A stretch of 64,000 bases of DNA from Dyadobacter sp. MSC1_007. Its GTDB lineage: Bacteria > Bacteroidota > Bacteroidia > Cytophagales > Spirosomataceae. Positions within the stretch are counted from its first letter, which is position 1. Every line of letters begins with the position of its first letter. The stretch lies in NCBI RefSeq assembly GCF_023667495.1, contig NZ_JAMOZL010000005.1, forward strand, positions 186,001 through 250,000, given 5' to 3'. Below, one piece after another: positions 33,567 to 42,032 of the stretch. A model generated the notes under the pieces. That model saw only the letters and a program-made list of their open reading frames with translations. It was not told the DNA's origin and made no database searches. The translations under genes were made by a program, and so were the position numbers.

Positions 33567-34475
33567 TCAAATAGCCCTGCCGCGTACATTGCCGGGGGTA
33601 AGGCCGGTTTGTTTTTTGAAGAAGATGTTGAAATAGGCAGGGTATTCAAATCCCAGGCCATATGCGATTTCCGACACGTTCCAGTTGGTATGGTTGAGCA
33701 GCGCCTGTGCTTCCCTGGTAATACGTGCAGAAATGTGCTCTGTGGTGGTTTTGCCAGTGATTTCCTTTACCGACCGGTTCAAATGATTGGCGTGTACCGA
33801 TAGGCTCTGTGCGAAATCATTGGCAGTCCTCAGTTTCAGGCTGTTCTCGGGAGCGTCGATCGGGAATTGCCTTTCCAGTAACTCGATGAACAGGGATGTG
33901 ATGCGCGCGGAAGCATTGGTTTGTTTTTCAAAGCTTTCGGCTGGTTGCATTTTCATAGCTTCATGGATGATCAAATGCAGGTAGTTGCGCAGCATGTCAT
34001 ATTTATGCGCATAGTCAGACTCGATTTCCTGCATCATTTTCATAAAGATCACCGACAGCTCTTTCTGTTGTCTCTCATCCAGGAAAAACACCGGATTCCC
34101 TCCGATCCTGAACAATGGAGATTCCTGCAAAAAGTCCTTTCTTTCGGCCGGATGGACGAATGTCTCAGTAAATAAAGCAAACCAGCCTAGTTGCGAATCC
34201 GAGATGGCTTCCCAAGAGTAAGGGACCATCGGGTTCGAAAAAAGTAGTGCAGGGCGATCTATATCGATCCACTTATTGGCGTAATGCAGCCTCCCGGTCC
34301 CAATAATGAATGATACCTTGTAAAAATCGCGGCGACTATAAGGTGTTTTCTTATAGCAAGAATTCCGCTCGAAGACGTTGAAATGCCCTATGCCCGCATT
34401 GTTAAGCGACAGTCCGGTTGGGTTGGCTTGCGGAAGCCGACGATAAAATTCCTGGATCGATTCGATTTGGCTCAT
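33567..34475 (-). CDS. AraC family transcriptional regulator
   Basis: A 302-residue regulator with an N-terminal cupin-like sensor domain (about 1-190; AraC_binding type) and a C-terminal double helix-turn-helix (about 205-300), ending WNVSEIAYGLGFEYPAYFNIFFKKQTG. It is upstream of the aldo/keto reductase and on the same strand, which is a common pairing in Bacteroidota. The ligand is unknown. Confidence 0.88.
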   Translation of the reverse strand: MSQIESIQEFYRRLPQANPTGLSLNNAGIGHFNVFERNSCYKKTPYSRRDFYKVSFIIGTGRLHYANKWIDIDRPALLFSNPMVPYSWEAISDSQLGWFALFTETFVHPAERKDFLQESPLFRIGGNPVFFLDERQQKELSVIFMKMMQEIESDYAHKYDMLRNYLHLIIHEAMKMQPAESFEKQTNASARITSLFIELLERQFPIDAPENSLKLRTANDFAQSLSVHANHLNRSVKEITGKTTTEHISARITREAQALLNHTNWNVSEIAYGLGFEYPAYFNIFFKKQTGLTPGNVRGRAI

Positions 34476-34695
34476 AATACAATATTATAAAATTCAAATA
34501 ATACGACTGATATCATTTGGCTAAAAACGGACCGGATTAACTACTTTTTAATTTCGAAGTGGATTTTTAAAACGCTACATTGGACTATTCGGAATATTCA
34601 AAAATGGATCACTCGGGTAGTCCTTTTGCGAGGTATTTTTGAAGGGTTAATCAGGTCGTTTGCCTATTTGGTCATTTACTCACTCAATATTTCTT

Positions 34696-35133
34696 ATGTC
34701 CCGCCGCAAATCAACATTTGAAATCGATCCCAAAGCTTATGCAGCCGTCCGTCAGCTTGAACAATACATGTCTGAAACCGGATTGGATAAAGTCCATTAC
34801 AAACTCATCAAAATAAGGGCCTCGCAGATCAATGGCTGCGCTTATTGTATCAATATGCATGTTCGGCAGGCCAGGGAGCTGGGTTTGAGCGAGCAGCGCA
34901 TTTATCTGCTCAGCGCCTGGCGCGAGGCTGGTATTTATTCAGAAGAAGAGCAGGCCATTCTTGCATTGACCGAAGAGGTTACGCTCATTGCCAACCACGG
35001 AGTAAGCGATGCCGTATATAATCGCGCCGTTGAACTTCTTGGAGAAGCCTATACGAAGGCGGTTGTAATGGCCGTGGTGACCATCAGCGCCTGGAACCGC
35101 ATTCTTGTTACCGATCAAGCACCACTCGACTAA
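34696..35133 (+). CDS. Carboxymuconolactone decarboxylase family protein (AhpD-like)
   Basis: A 145-residue all-helical protein with the AhpD-type motif NGCAYCINMHVRQARELG (CxxC followed by histidine), which makes a reactive disulfide. Such proteins act as peroxidase adaptors or general alkylhydroperoxidases. The ATG at 34696 (MSRRKSTFEIDPKAYAAV) fits the family better than the earlier 34660. It is followed after 35 bases by the PEP-mutase-like gene, with which homologues are often paired. A TATTTTTG promoter-like element lies at 34634-34641. Confidence 0.88.
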   Translation: MSRRKSTFEIDPKAYAAVRQLEQYMSETGLDKVHYKLIKIRASQINGCAYCINMHVRQARELGLSEQRIYLLSAWREAGIYSEEEQAILALTEEVTLIANHGVSDAVYNRAVELLGEAYTKAVVMAVVTISAWNRILVTDQAPLD

Positions 35134-35168
35134 TGTAAATAGCCATGTTTAATAGTCGACCCATATTA

Positions 35169-35975
35169 ATGAGCAGCCAATCCGAGAAGGCGGACCTGCT
35201 CAAAAAGCTACATCACCGCGGCAGGATGCTCATTCTGCCGAATATCTGGGATGCTGCCGGCGCTTCTTTACTCGAAACGCTGGGTTATCCCGCCGTCGCT
35301 ACGGCTAGTGCGGCCATTTCCCATGCGCATGGATTCGAAGATGGGGAGCACATTCCGTTTGATATGCTTTTAAGTATTGTTGCGCAGGTTGTAAAGGCTG
35401 TCAATGTGCCCGTAACTGTGGATTTGGAAACCGGGTATGCCTTGGATCGCGCCACTTTGAAGTCGAATATTCGTCGACTGATTGCAGCTGGCGTTGCAGG
35501 AATAAATATAGAAGATACCGACTTGCGCACACGTGAATTGGTGCCGGTCAATGAGCAGGTTGAAAAGCTCAAATTGATCCGAAAAGTTGCAGAGCAGGAG
35601 AATACGAGGATGTTCATTAATGCGAGGACGGACTCTTTTTTGCTCAAAAATGATATGTCTCAGGAGGAGCGCCTGGCAGTTGCAATCGAGCGCGGTAAGG
35701 CGTATATCGATGCCGGTGCCGACGGCATTTACCCGATTTTCGCGAAGGAAGAAAGTGCGATCAAGGCGCTTGTCGCTGCGTTGAAAGTGCCTCTGAACGT
35801 GCTCGCAATGCCCGGTACGCCCGATCTCGATGCACTCCAGCGCCTGGGCGTGGCACGCGTAAGCTTTGGTCCCAACGTTCATAAGGCGATGTTGGCAACC
35901 ATGAGAACGATGTTACAGGATGTTATAAAAAGTACGAGCCATTTTCCGGTTACCGGCTATCCGGCGACGTCATAG
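35169..35975 (+). CDS. Isocitrate lyase/PEP mutase superfamily enzyme
   Basis: A 268-residue (beta/alpha)8-barrel protein: MLILPNIWDAAGASLLETLG, TASAAISHAHGFEDGE, VTVDLETGYAL (metal-binding aspartate/glutamate) and INARTDSFL. Members cleave or make C-C or C-P bonds of small acids. It lacks the KKCGH motif of true isocitrate lyases and resembles the widespread unassigned subgroup with NIWDAASA-type openings. Proximity to the aminophosphonate cluster 130 bases downstream is suggestive, since PEP mutase relatives act on phosphonopyruvate, but this subgroup is not known to. Starting at 35169 (MSSQSEKADLLKKLHHRG) is preferred to 35145. Confidence 0.82.
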   Translation: MSSQSEKADLLKKLHHRGRMLILPNIWDAAGASLLETLGYPAVATASAAISHAHGFEDGEHIPFDMLLSIVAQVVKAVNVPVTVDLETGYALDRATLKSNIRRLIAAGVAGINIEDTDLRTRELVPVNEQVEKLKLIRKVAEQENTRMFINARTDSFLLKNDMSQEERLAVAIERGKAYIDAGADGIYPIFAKEESAIKALVAALKVPLNVLAMPGTPDLDALQRLGVARVSFGPNVHKAMLATMRTMLQDVIKSTSHFPVTGYPATS

Positions 35976-36107
35976 CAATTGCTTAGCCGGCATTTTTAAA
36001 ATCTCCTGTTCGAACCGACGGGAGATTTTTATCTTTAGATTGAAATAAAAAAATTTACTTTGTAACAGTATTACGACAAAATGTAACCGGCCTTTTATTC
36101 CACAAGT

Positions 36108-36686
36108 ATGCAGGAAGACATTCTTTTTCAGATCAGCAACAAATTAAAAGAGGTAAGAAAAAGTAAGGGCGTAACCCTTCAGGAAATTGCTGATCATGCC
36201 GGCGTTACGAAAAGCCTCGTTTCACAGATTGAAAACAGCCGCACAATTCCTTCTCTTCCTGTAATGCTAGGCCTCATTAAAGCGCTGGACATTGATCTGA
36301 ATGTGTTCTTTAAGGACATTATTTCAACCGCGTCCGGAGAGAACGTGCTGATTCGCAGAAAAGAGGAATACCAGCCTTTTACCAAAGAAAATGCCAAAGG
36401 GTTCTCCTATCAGCGCATTTTCAGCAAGCAATTTAAAGACAACCATATCGACGTGGTGCTACTGCGGCTCGAAAAGGACGCACGGCGGTCGATGGTGCGG
36501 ACCAATGCATTCGAGTTCAAATATGTACTGGAAGGATCGGTGGAATACACCGTTGGAAAGAACAAATATATCCTGAACAAGGGTGACTCCATGTTTTTTG
36601 ACGCCAACGAGCTCCATAATCCCAAATGCATCGATTGCGACGAAGTGTTGCTGTTGGTGATCTATTTCTTCAACGAGCCTCAATAG
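36108..36686 (+). CDS. XRE family regulator with C-terminal cupin
   Basis: A 192-residue protein. Residues 8-65 are an HTH_3 domain (VRKSKGVTLQEIADHAGVTKSLVSQIENSRTIPS); residues 110-190 are a cupin (RTNAFEFKYVLEGSVEYTVG...GDSMFFDANELHNPKC). Such regulators sense small ligands through the cupin. The position 183 bases before the aminophosphonate operon in the same direction suggests it controls that operon. No evidence decides between activator and repressor. Confidence 0.88.
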   Translation: MQEDILFQISNKLKEVRKSKGVTLQEIADHAGVTKSLVSQIENSRTIPSLPVMLGLIKALDIDLNVFFKDIISTASGENVLIRRKEEYQPFTKENAKGFSYQRIFSKQFKDNHIDVVLLRLEKDARRSMVRTNAFEFKYVLEGSVEYTVGKNKYILNKGDSMFFDANELHNPKCIDCDEVLLLVIYFFNEPQ

Positions 36687-36757
36687 CTTATCAATTCTGT
36701 TTTCTTCATTCCTTATCGGGTGATTTAAAGTGAAGTTTAGTATTAATTAACATTATC

Positions 36758-36791
36758 TTAATCTTATTCAGGTAAATTCGCTTTATTTTTG
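36758..36791 (+). promoter_or_regulatory. Promoter of the aminophosphonate operon
   Basis: TATTTTTG (36784-36791) is a perfect TAnnTTTG, with TTA at 36758-36760 at a 23-base spacing as a poor -33 element. Downstream, before the ATG at 36869, AGTATT (36823-36828) and AATACT (36854-36859) form an inverted repeat that may be an operator in the leader. Confidence 0.5.
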
Positions 36792-36868
36792 TGCTTCTCC
36801 GCTAATAAGAGAGGGGTGGTTTAGTATTACTTTACAATTTTGTTGATTTTACCAATACTACCAATAAG

Positions 36869-37567
36869 ATGTCCATAGAGCTTGTAGTGTTTGATATGGC
36901 AGGCACAACTGTCAGTGATAAAAATTTCGTCGCGATCGCCTTTCGGGAGGCCATGCAGTCGGAAGGCTATAATATTGCCATCGAGGATGTGAACCCGTTG
37001 ATGGGCTATGAGAAGCCATTGGCTATCAAAATGATGCTTGAAGTGTTCGAAACGGATAAATCGAAGATTACGGACGCTTTGGTGGACACGATCCATAGCA
37101 GTTTTGTAGGCGGAATGATCGACTTTTATAAAACCACCACCGAAGTGGTACCGCTGCCGAATGTGGAGGAAACTTTTGCTGCTCTCCGGGCGGAGGGTGT
37201 TAAAATCGCGCTTAACACTGGTTTTTCACGAGACATTGCGGACGTGATCATCGGGCGTTTGGGATGGGAGGATAAAATCGATTGCCTGGTGGCCAGTGAC
37301 GAAGTGCCTTTCGGTCGCCCGCATCCCGATATGATCCGCAAGATCATGGATAAGCTCGGTGTTGAATCCCCTGACCTCATTGCTAAGGTAGGCGATACAG
37401 AAGTCGATATTAACGAGGGAATTAATGCAGGTTGCAAATATGTGATCGCTGTTACCACGGGTGCATTTACGCGCGCTGAGTTGGAGCCATACAAGCCAAC
37501 GCATATTATCGATGATATTGCGGATGTCATCGATATTATTGCGTCAGCGCACGCCCTTTCAGCATAA
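36869..37567 (+). CDS. PhnX-like HAD phosphonatase (TIGR03351 type)
   Basis: A 232-residue HAD-superfamily enzyme: FDMAGTTVSDKNF with nucleophile aspartate 9, a cap domain containing MGYEKPLAIK with a lysine (49) at the place of the Schiff-base lysine of phosphonoacetaldehyde hydrolase (MGxxK), ALNTGFSRDIADVII, and VGDTEVDINEGINAG. Phosphonoacetaldehyde hydrolase splits phosphonoacetaldehyde to acetaldehyde and phosphate. TIGR03351 members are called phosphonatase-like; the lysine supports true C-P bond cleavage. It is the first structural gene of the aminophosphonate row. Length is slightly below PhnX (about 265). Confidence 0.82.
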   Translation: MSIELVVFDMAGTTVSDKNFVAIAFREAMQSEGYNIAIEDVNPLMGYEKPLAIKMMLEVFETDKSKITDALVDTIHSSFVGGMIDFYKTTTEVVPLPNVEETFAALRAEGVKIALNTGFSRDIADVIIGRLGWEDKIDCLVASDEVPFGRPHPDMIRKIMDKLGVESPDLIAKVGDTEVDINEGINAGCKYVIAVTTGAFTRAELEPYKPTHIIDDIADVIDIIASAHALSA

Positions 37568-37601
37568 AGTTAATTTTCGATGAGTTATACAGGTATTTAT
37601 A

Positions 37602-38729
37602 ATGGGTAAATCTGCTATTGTAGTAGGGGCGGGGATAGTTGGATTGGCCACGGCGCGTGCATTGGCGACGCGTGGTTATAGCGTGACGGTGATCGAACGT
37701 TCATCGAAAGCCGTAGGTGCGTCGATCCGAAATTTCGGAATGATTTGGCCGATCGGACAGCCGGAAGGGAAGTTGTATGAAAGAGCATTGCATGCCAAAA
37801 GTATTTGGAAGGAAGTGCTTGCCGGGGCTAAATGCTGGTCACACGAGGGGGGTAGCCTTCACATTGCCTATTATCAGGATGAACTGGAAGTGATCCAGCA
37901 GTTTGTGGAAGCAAGCCCGTACCGACCGGTCCGTTTTTTAAATGCAGTCGAAACGCTCGAAATGTCGTCTGCGGTTAATGGTGCAAAGCTTTTAGGTTCT
38001 CTTTATTCAGCCGACGAGATGATCGTCGACCCCCGTGAGGCGATTGCGGCGATTCCGGGTTATCTGGAAACGGCATTTGGTGTTAAGTTCATCTGGAACA
38101 CGGCGATCTCGAAAATAGCTTACCCACAGGTTTATTCCGGAAATCAAAGCTGGTCGGCGGACGAAGTTTTCGTGTGCAGCGGCCAGGATTTTGAGACCTT
38201 ATATCCCGAGCAATTCGCGGCAGCACCATTAACTAAATGCAAGCTCCAAATGCTGCGGCTCGAAGCCCAGCCGGATAACTGGAAGATCGGCCCCGCATTA
38301 TGCGGAGGGTTATCACTGATCCATTATCACGGTTTTAAGGCCGCGCCGTCATTACCAGGCTTGAAAGCACGTTACGAGCGCGATTATAGTGAATATCTAA
38401 AATGGGGCATCCACGTAATGGCATCACAAAATGGCCTTGGCGAGATTACAGTGGGTGATTCGCATGAATATGCGCTGACATTCGATCCTTTCGACAGGGA
38501 ATTTATTAATACCATGATCCTGGATTACCTGGACACATTTGCGCAGTTCAAATCGCCCAAAGTGTTCCAGACGTGGCATGGGATCTATCCTAAAATGACT
38601 AATGGGCAAACAGAGATCGTGCTGAAACCGGAAAGCGGGGTGACAATCATCAACGGGCTGGGAGGAAACGGAATGACCCTTTCTTTTGGGCTTTGTGACG
38701 AAGTGGTGGGCGGCAGCTACCGGGCGTAG
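37602..38729 (+). CDS. FAD-dependent oxidoreductase of the phosphonate type (TIGR03364-like)
   Basis: A 375-residue flavoprotein of the DAO/glycine oxidase fold: AIVVGAGIVGLATARALATRG (FAD-binding GxGxxG), ASIRNFGMIWPIGQPEGKLYE, and the C-terminal INGLGGNGMTLSFGLCDEV. The ASIRNFGMIWP segment is a signature of the TIGR03364 group, found in aminophosphonate gene clusters. Such enzymes are thought to oxidise an amino- or N-alkylaminophosphonate to phosphonoacetaldehyde. It lies 34 bases after the PhnX-like gene, in one operon. The exact substrate is not settled from sequence. Confidence 0.82.
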   Translation: MGKSAIVVGAGIVGLATARALATRGYSVTVIERSSKAVGASIRNFGMIWPIGQPEGKLYERALHAKSIWKEVLAGAKCWSHEGGSLHIAYYQDELEVIQQFVEASPYRPVRFLNAVETLEMSSAVNGAKLLGSLYSADEMIVDPREAIAAIPGYLETAFGVKFIWNTAISKIAYPQVYSGNQSWSADEVFVCSGQDFETLYPEQFAAAPLTKCKLQMLRLEAQPDNWKIGPALCGGLSLIHYHGFKAAPSLPGLKARYERDYSEYLKWGIHVMASQNGLGEITVGDSHEYALTFDPFDREFINTMILDYLDTFAQFKSPKVFQTWHGIYPKMTNGQTEIVLKPESGVTIINGLGGNGMTLSFGLCDEVVGGSYRA

Positions 38730-38785
38730 TCTGGCTATGTTTTTCCGGCTGATAAGCTTTTTATAAAATACATCCCTTACTTCCA

Positions 38786-40174
38786 ATGGCAGACGTACAC
38801 AACAGGACCGAAGGAGATATTAACCTGTCGCCAGCCCGCCAGGGCTGGTACGCGGTGATCAGCGATCCGGAAACGTTGGGTTACCTGCACGAGGATTCAG
38901 AATATTTTTTACATCAATCACTCTCCACGCCCTGTCTGGACGTGCTCGCGTCCTGCGAAGGCATATACCTGACGGACGTACACGGGAAGCGTTACATGGA
39001 TTTTCACGGGAATAATGTGCACCAGCTCGGTTATCGTAATCCTTACATCATTGAAAAACTAAAAGAGCAGCTCGATATCCTGCCTTTTTCGCCCCGGCGC
39101 TTTACGAATGTCCCGGCCATTGAGCTGGCAAAAAAACTTGGTGGACTGATGCCGGGTGATCTCAATCGTGTCTTGTTCGCTCCTGGCGGCACTTCGGCCA
39201 TCAGCATGGCATTGAAACTGGCCCGCGTTGTGACGGGCAAACATAAAATAGTATCGCTTTGGGATTCGTTTCACGGCGCGTCACTGGATGCGATCGCTGC
39301 GGGCGGGGAGCTGGATTTTAGAAAGGATATGGGGCCATTAATGCCAGGGATTGAGCGCATTCCGCCGCCCATGACCTATCGCGGACCATTTGCGGGAGCC
39401 GGTGGCGGTGATTTGCCCTACGCGGATTACCTGGAATACGTGATCGAAAAGGAAGGCGAAATAGGCGCATTTCTCATCGAAACCATTCGTAATACCGATG
39501 TGCAGATTCCGTCGCAGGCCTATTGGAAAAGGGTCAGGGAGATTTGTACCAAACACAAAGTATTGCTGGTGTTGGATGAGATCCCAATTGCTTTTGGCCG
39601 TACCGGCAAGATGTTCGCATTTGAGCATTATGGTATCGAGCCGGACATCGTTTGTCTGGGAAAAGGCCTTGGCGGAGGAGTGATGCCGATGGCGGCGATT
39701 GTCGCACGAGATAGTTATAACGTTGCTCAGAGCGTTTCGCTGGGGCATTTTACACATGAAAAAAGTCCGCTCGGTAGCATCGCTGCGCTTGCCATGCTGG
39801 AATATATCGAGCTAAATGATATTCTGGGCAAAGTGACAGCCGATGAGGCTTTCATGCGCAGGTCGCTTGCGGCGTTGCAGAAGAAATATGCGTTGATCGG
39901 CGATGTACGTGGTATTGGTCTGCTCTGGGGGGTAGAATTGGTGAAGGATAGAAATACTAAAGAAAAGGCTGTCCACGAGGCGGAGACTGTGATGTATGAG
40001 TGCCTTAAAAATGGACTGAGCTTTAAAGTGTCGCAGGGTAATGTGGTCCAGCTCTCTCCACCGCTCATTATCACGCGTGAGCAATTGACAGAAGCATTGG
40101 AAATTTTTGAAAAAGCCATTGAAAAGGCTTCGGTTTGGTATAAACTCAACAATTGGACAAATGCGCCTGAATGA
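38786..40174 (+). CDS. PLP-dependent class III aminotransferase-like enzyme, PbfA-like
   Basis: A 462-residue fold-type I PLP enzyme: VLFAPGGTSAISMALKLAR, WDSFHGASLDAIAAGG, LVLDEIPIAFGRTGKM, and IVCLGKGLGGGVMPMAAIVA with the PLP lysine. The early segment MDFHGNNVHQLGYRNP matches (R)-1-hydroxy-2-aminoethylphosphonate ammonia-lyase (PbfA), which forms phosphonoacetaldehyde, rather than ordinary acetylornithine aminotransferases. The neighbouring PhnX-like gene would take the product. An AEP:pyruvate transaminase role is the alternative. It overlaps the transporter gene by 14 bases. Confidence 0.8.
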   Translation: MADVHNRTEGDINLSPARQGWYAVISDPETLGYLHEDSEYFLHQSLSTPCLDVLASCEGIYLTDVHGKRYMDFHGNNVHQLGYRNPYIIEKLKEQLDILPFSPRRFTNVPAIELAKKLGGLMPGDLNRVLFAPGGTSAISMALKLARVVTGKHKIVSLWDSFHGASLDAIAAGGELDFRKDMGPLMPGIERIPPPMTYRGPFAGAGGGDLPYADYLEYVIEKEGEIGAFLIETIRNTDVQIPSQAYWKRVREICTKHKVLLVLDEIPIAFGRTGKMFAFEHYGIEPDIVCLGKGLGGGVMPMAAIVARDSYNVAQSVSLGHFTHEKSPLGSIAALAMLEYIELNDILGKVTADEAFMRRSLAALQKKYALIGDVRGIGLLWGVELVKDRNTKEKAVHEAETVMYECLKNGLSFKVSQGNVVQLSPPLIITREQLTEALEIFEKAIEKASVWYKLNNWTNAPE

Positions 40175-41462
40175 AGCTCTTAAACGTTCGAATACGTTCT
40201 TTATAATCTGGGCAATTATCGCATCATTTGGGGCATATTTTTGCATGTACGCTTTCCGTAAGCCATTTAATGCGGGGCTGTATTCAGGGTTGGCAATCGG
40301 CGAGGTGAGTTACAAAGCGGTACTGATCATCGCCCAGGTGGCAGGTTATACGCTCTCAAAGTTTGCCGGGATCAAGATCATTTCCGAACTGAGGCACAAT
40401 GCACGCGTGCAGCTGATCATTGGACTGATCCTTGTAGCCGAACTGGCGCTGTTATGCTTTGGCCTTATTCCTTATCCTTATAATTTCATTTTCCTCTTTT
40501 TGAATGGCCTGCCGCTCGGGATGGTCTACGGAGTTGTGTTCAGTTTTTTGGAAGGAAGGCGGTTTACCGAAATGCTGGCAATGGGGCTGAATATCAGCGT
40601 AGTCGTCGCCTCGGGAATTCTTAAAACAGCCTACATTGAATTGCATGGTATTTTTCCCGCTGTTTCGGAGTTCTGGATGCCTTTTTTTATGGGTTTGCTA
40701 TTCCTACCGCTGTTTTTGATGTTTGTCTGGATGCTGTCGGTAATTCCGAAACCCACCGCGGAGGACATTGGTCTGAGGACGGAGCGCGTGCCAATGACGC
40801 GGGACGACAAGCGTGCAGCGATGCGAGAGTTTGGTTTGCCGATCATTTGTCTGGTGGTCTTTTATGCTACGCTCGTGGTCGTTCGCGATTTCCGGGACAA
40901 CTTCACGATTGAGATCTGGAACGAGATCGACGCACATTGGAGTAGTAGCGTGCTGACGACCACCGAAATGATCACGGGTATTGTCGTGCTCGTCATAATT
41001 GGAGGTCTGGCCTTTGTACGCAATAACCTGGCCGGTTTCCGGCTTGCTTATCTGATCCTTTTGAGTGGAATTGTGATGATAGGTGCTGGAACCTACCTTT
41101 TTGAGCGCAGCTGGATCAGTGGGTTCTACTGGATGCTGATGATCGGCCTGGGCTTATTTTTAGCTTATACTGTGCTTCAAACGGTCGTTTTTGAGCGGAT
41201 GATAGCGCTTTACCGCGTTAAGGCCAATGCCGGGTTCTTTGTCTATATCTGCGAAAGTATCGGTTATATGGGCAGTGTCGGCCTGCTGCTTTACAAGGAA
41301 TTCTTCATGAAAGATTTGAGCTGGTCGCGGGTGCTGATGCAGTTCTCCTACTTGCAGTTTGGCCTTGGGCTAATTATGCTGGCTGCCAGCTATGTCTATT
41401 TCGAGAGATACAGGGTTGGTCGTTCTGTGGGAAAAAGCAACTCGTCACTGGCTGCGATCTAG
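40161..41462 (+). CDS. DUF5690 family MFS transporter, probable phosphonate uptake
   Basis: A 433-residue membrane protein with about twelve membrane segments of the major facilitator fold. The first membrane segment is followed by YFCMYAFRKPFNAG, close to the YxxRK..N signature of the organophosphate:phosphate antiporters (GlpT, UhpT), which bind phosphate-like groups with such arginines. It overlaps the PbfA-like gene by 14 bases and is thus translated with it, which supports transport of the phosphonate or of phosphate. The ATG at 40161 begins MRLNEALKRS; an earlier ATG at 40107 lies inside the preceding gene. A strong terminator follows. Confidence 0.82.
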   Translation: MRLNEALKRSNTFFIIWAIIASFGAYFCMYAFRKPFNAGLYSGLAIGEVSYKAVLIIAQVAGYTLSKFAGIKIISELRHNARVQLIIGLILVAELALLCFGLIPYPYNFIFLFLNGLPLGMVYGVVFSFLEGRRFTEMLAMGLNISVVVASGILKTAYIELHGIFPAVSEFWMPFFMGLLFLPLFLMFVWMLSVIPKPTAEDIGLRTERVPMTRDDKRAAMREFGLPIICLVVFYATLVVVRDFRDNFTIEIWNEIDAHWSSSVLTTTEMITGIVVLVIIGGLAFVRNNLAGFRLAYLILLSGIVMIGAGTYLFERSWISGFYWMLMIGLGLFLAYTVLQTVVFERMIALYRVKANAGFFVYICESIGYMGSVGLLLYKEFFMKDLSWSRVLMQFSYLQFGLGLIMLAASYVYFERYRVGRSVGKSNSSLAAI

Positions 41463-41474
41463 CGGTGTGGCCAT

Positions 41475-41505
41475 AAAAAAAGGAGGTGCAAGCGACCTCC
41501 TTTTT
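41475..41505. terminator. Bidirectional rho-independent terminator
   Basis: Arms AAAAAGGAGGT and ACCTCCTTTTT enclose a 7-base loop, with poly-A/poly-T on both sides. It ends the aminophosphonate operon (stop at 41462) and the convergent small gene at 41543-41761. Confidence 0.85.
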
Positions 41506-41542
41506 AACATCTCAATTTCACCTTTTCAATTTACTGAAACTT

Positions 41543-41761
41543 TTATTTCGCCAGTTTGAGCTCCACGATCGCGGCTTTCTGTGCCGGTGATTGTGGAGCG
41601 AACTGGTTAACTGTTTTAGCGCTTGGAGGCGCTGGAGTCTCGATCACTGGTGTAGAGGCTGGTAACGTATTTTTGGCAGTATTGGCTTTATTGTCGTCGG
41701 CAAATGCGATTGAAGTTCCAAGGGCGATAACGCTAACGAGTGTTGTGATTACAGTTTTCAT
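41543..41761 (-). CDS. Small secreted hypothetical protein
   Basis: A 72-residue protein with a signal peptide (MKTVITTLVSVIALGTSIAFADD) and a low-complexity Ala/Pro/Thr-rich mature part (TPVIETPAPPSAKT), ending AAIVELKLAK. The function is unknown; similar small exported proteins are common in Bacteroidota. It has an own transcription unit with the shared terminator. Confidence 0.65.
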   Translation of the reverse strand: MKTVITTLVSVIALGTSIAFADDNKANTAKNTLPASTPVIETPAPPSAKTVNQFAPQSPAQKAAIVELKLAK

Positions 41762-41885
41762 AGCTTTCTATTTTTTTTAGATTCTTGTCTTTGTCTTAAT
41801 TTGATATGACAAATGTAACTTGTGTTTTTCTAATACCATTCTATTTATTCAATAAGTGATCTAACGGTCATATGAATGGTTTCTA

Positions 41886-41912
41886 TTGATGATGAATGAT
41901 TTAATAGATTTG
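41886..41912 (+). promoter_or_regulatory. nhaA promoter
   Basis: TAGATTTG (41905-41912) is a perfect TAnnTTTG; TTG at 41886-41888 is 16 bases upstream, slightly short of the usual spacing. The earliest in-frame ATG for nhaA (41886) falls inside this promoter, which argues for a later start. Confidence 0.45.
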
Positions 41913-42032
41913 CGATGGGCGGGGAACTTGAAATATTCAAATAATTTACTTCGTGTTAACTCGATGTATTTTACTCGAAAAGTACAATTTTTATTTTCAT
42001 CGGATAAAAATTATTTTCCCTATATTGCCAGT

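Noticed and set aside
41886..42032. 49-codon N-terminal extension of NhaA
   Set aside because: It overlaps a perfect -7 promoter element and exceeds the family length.
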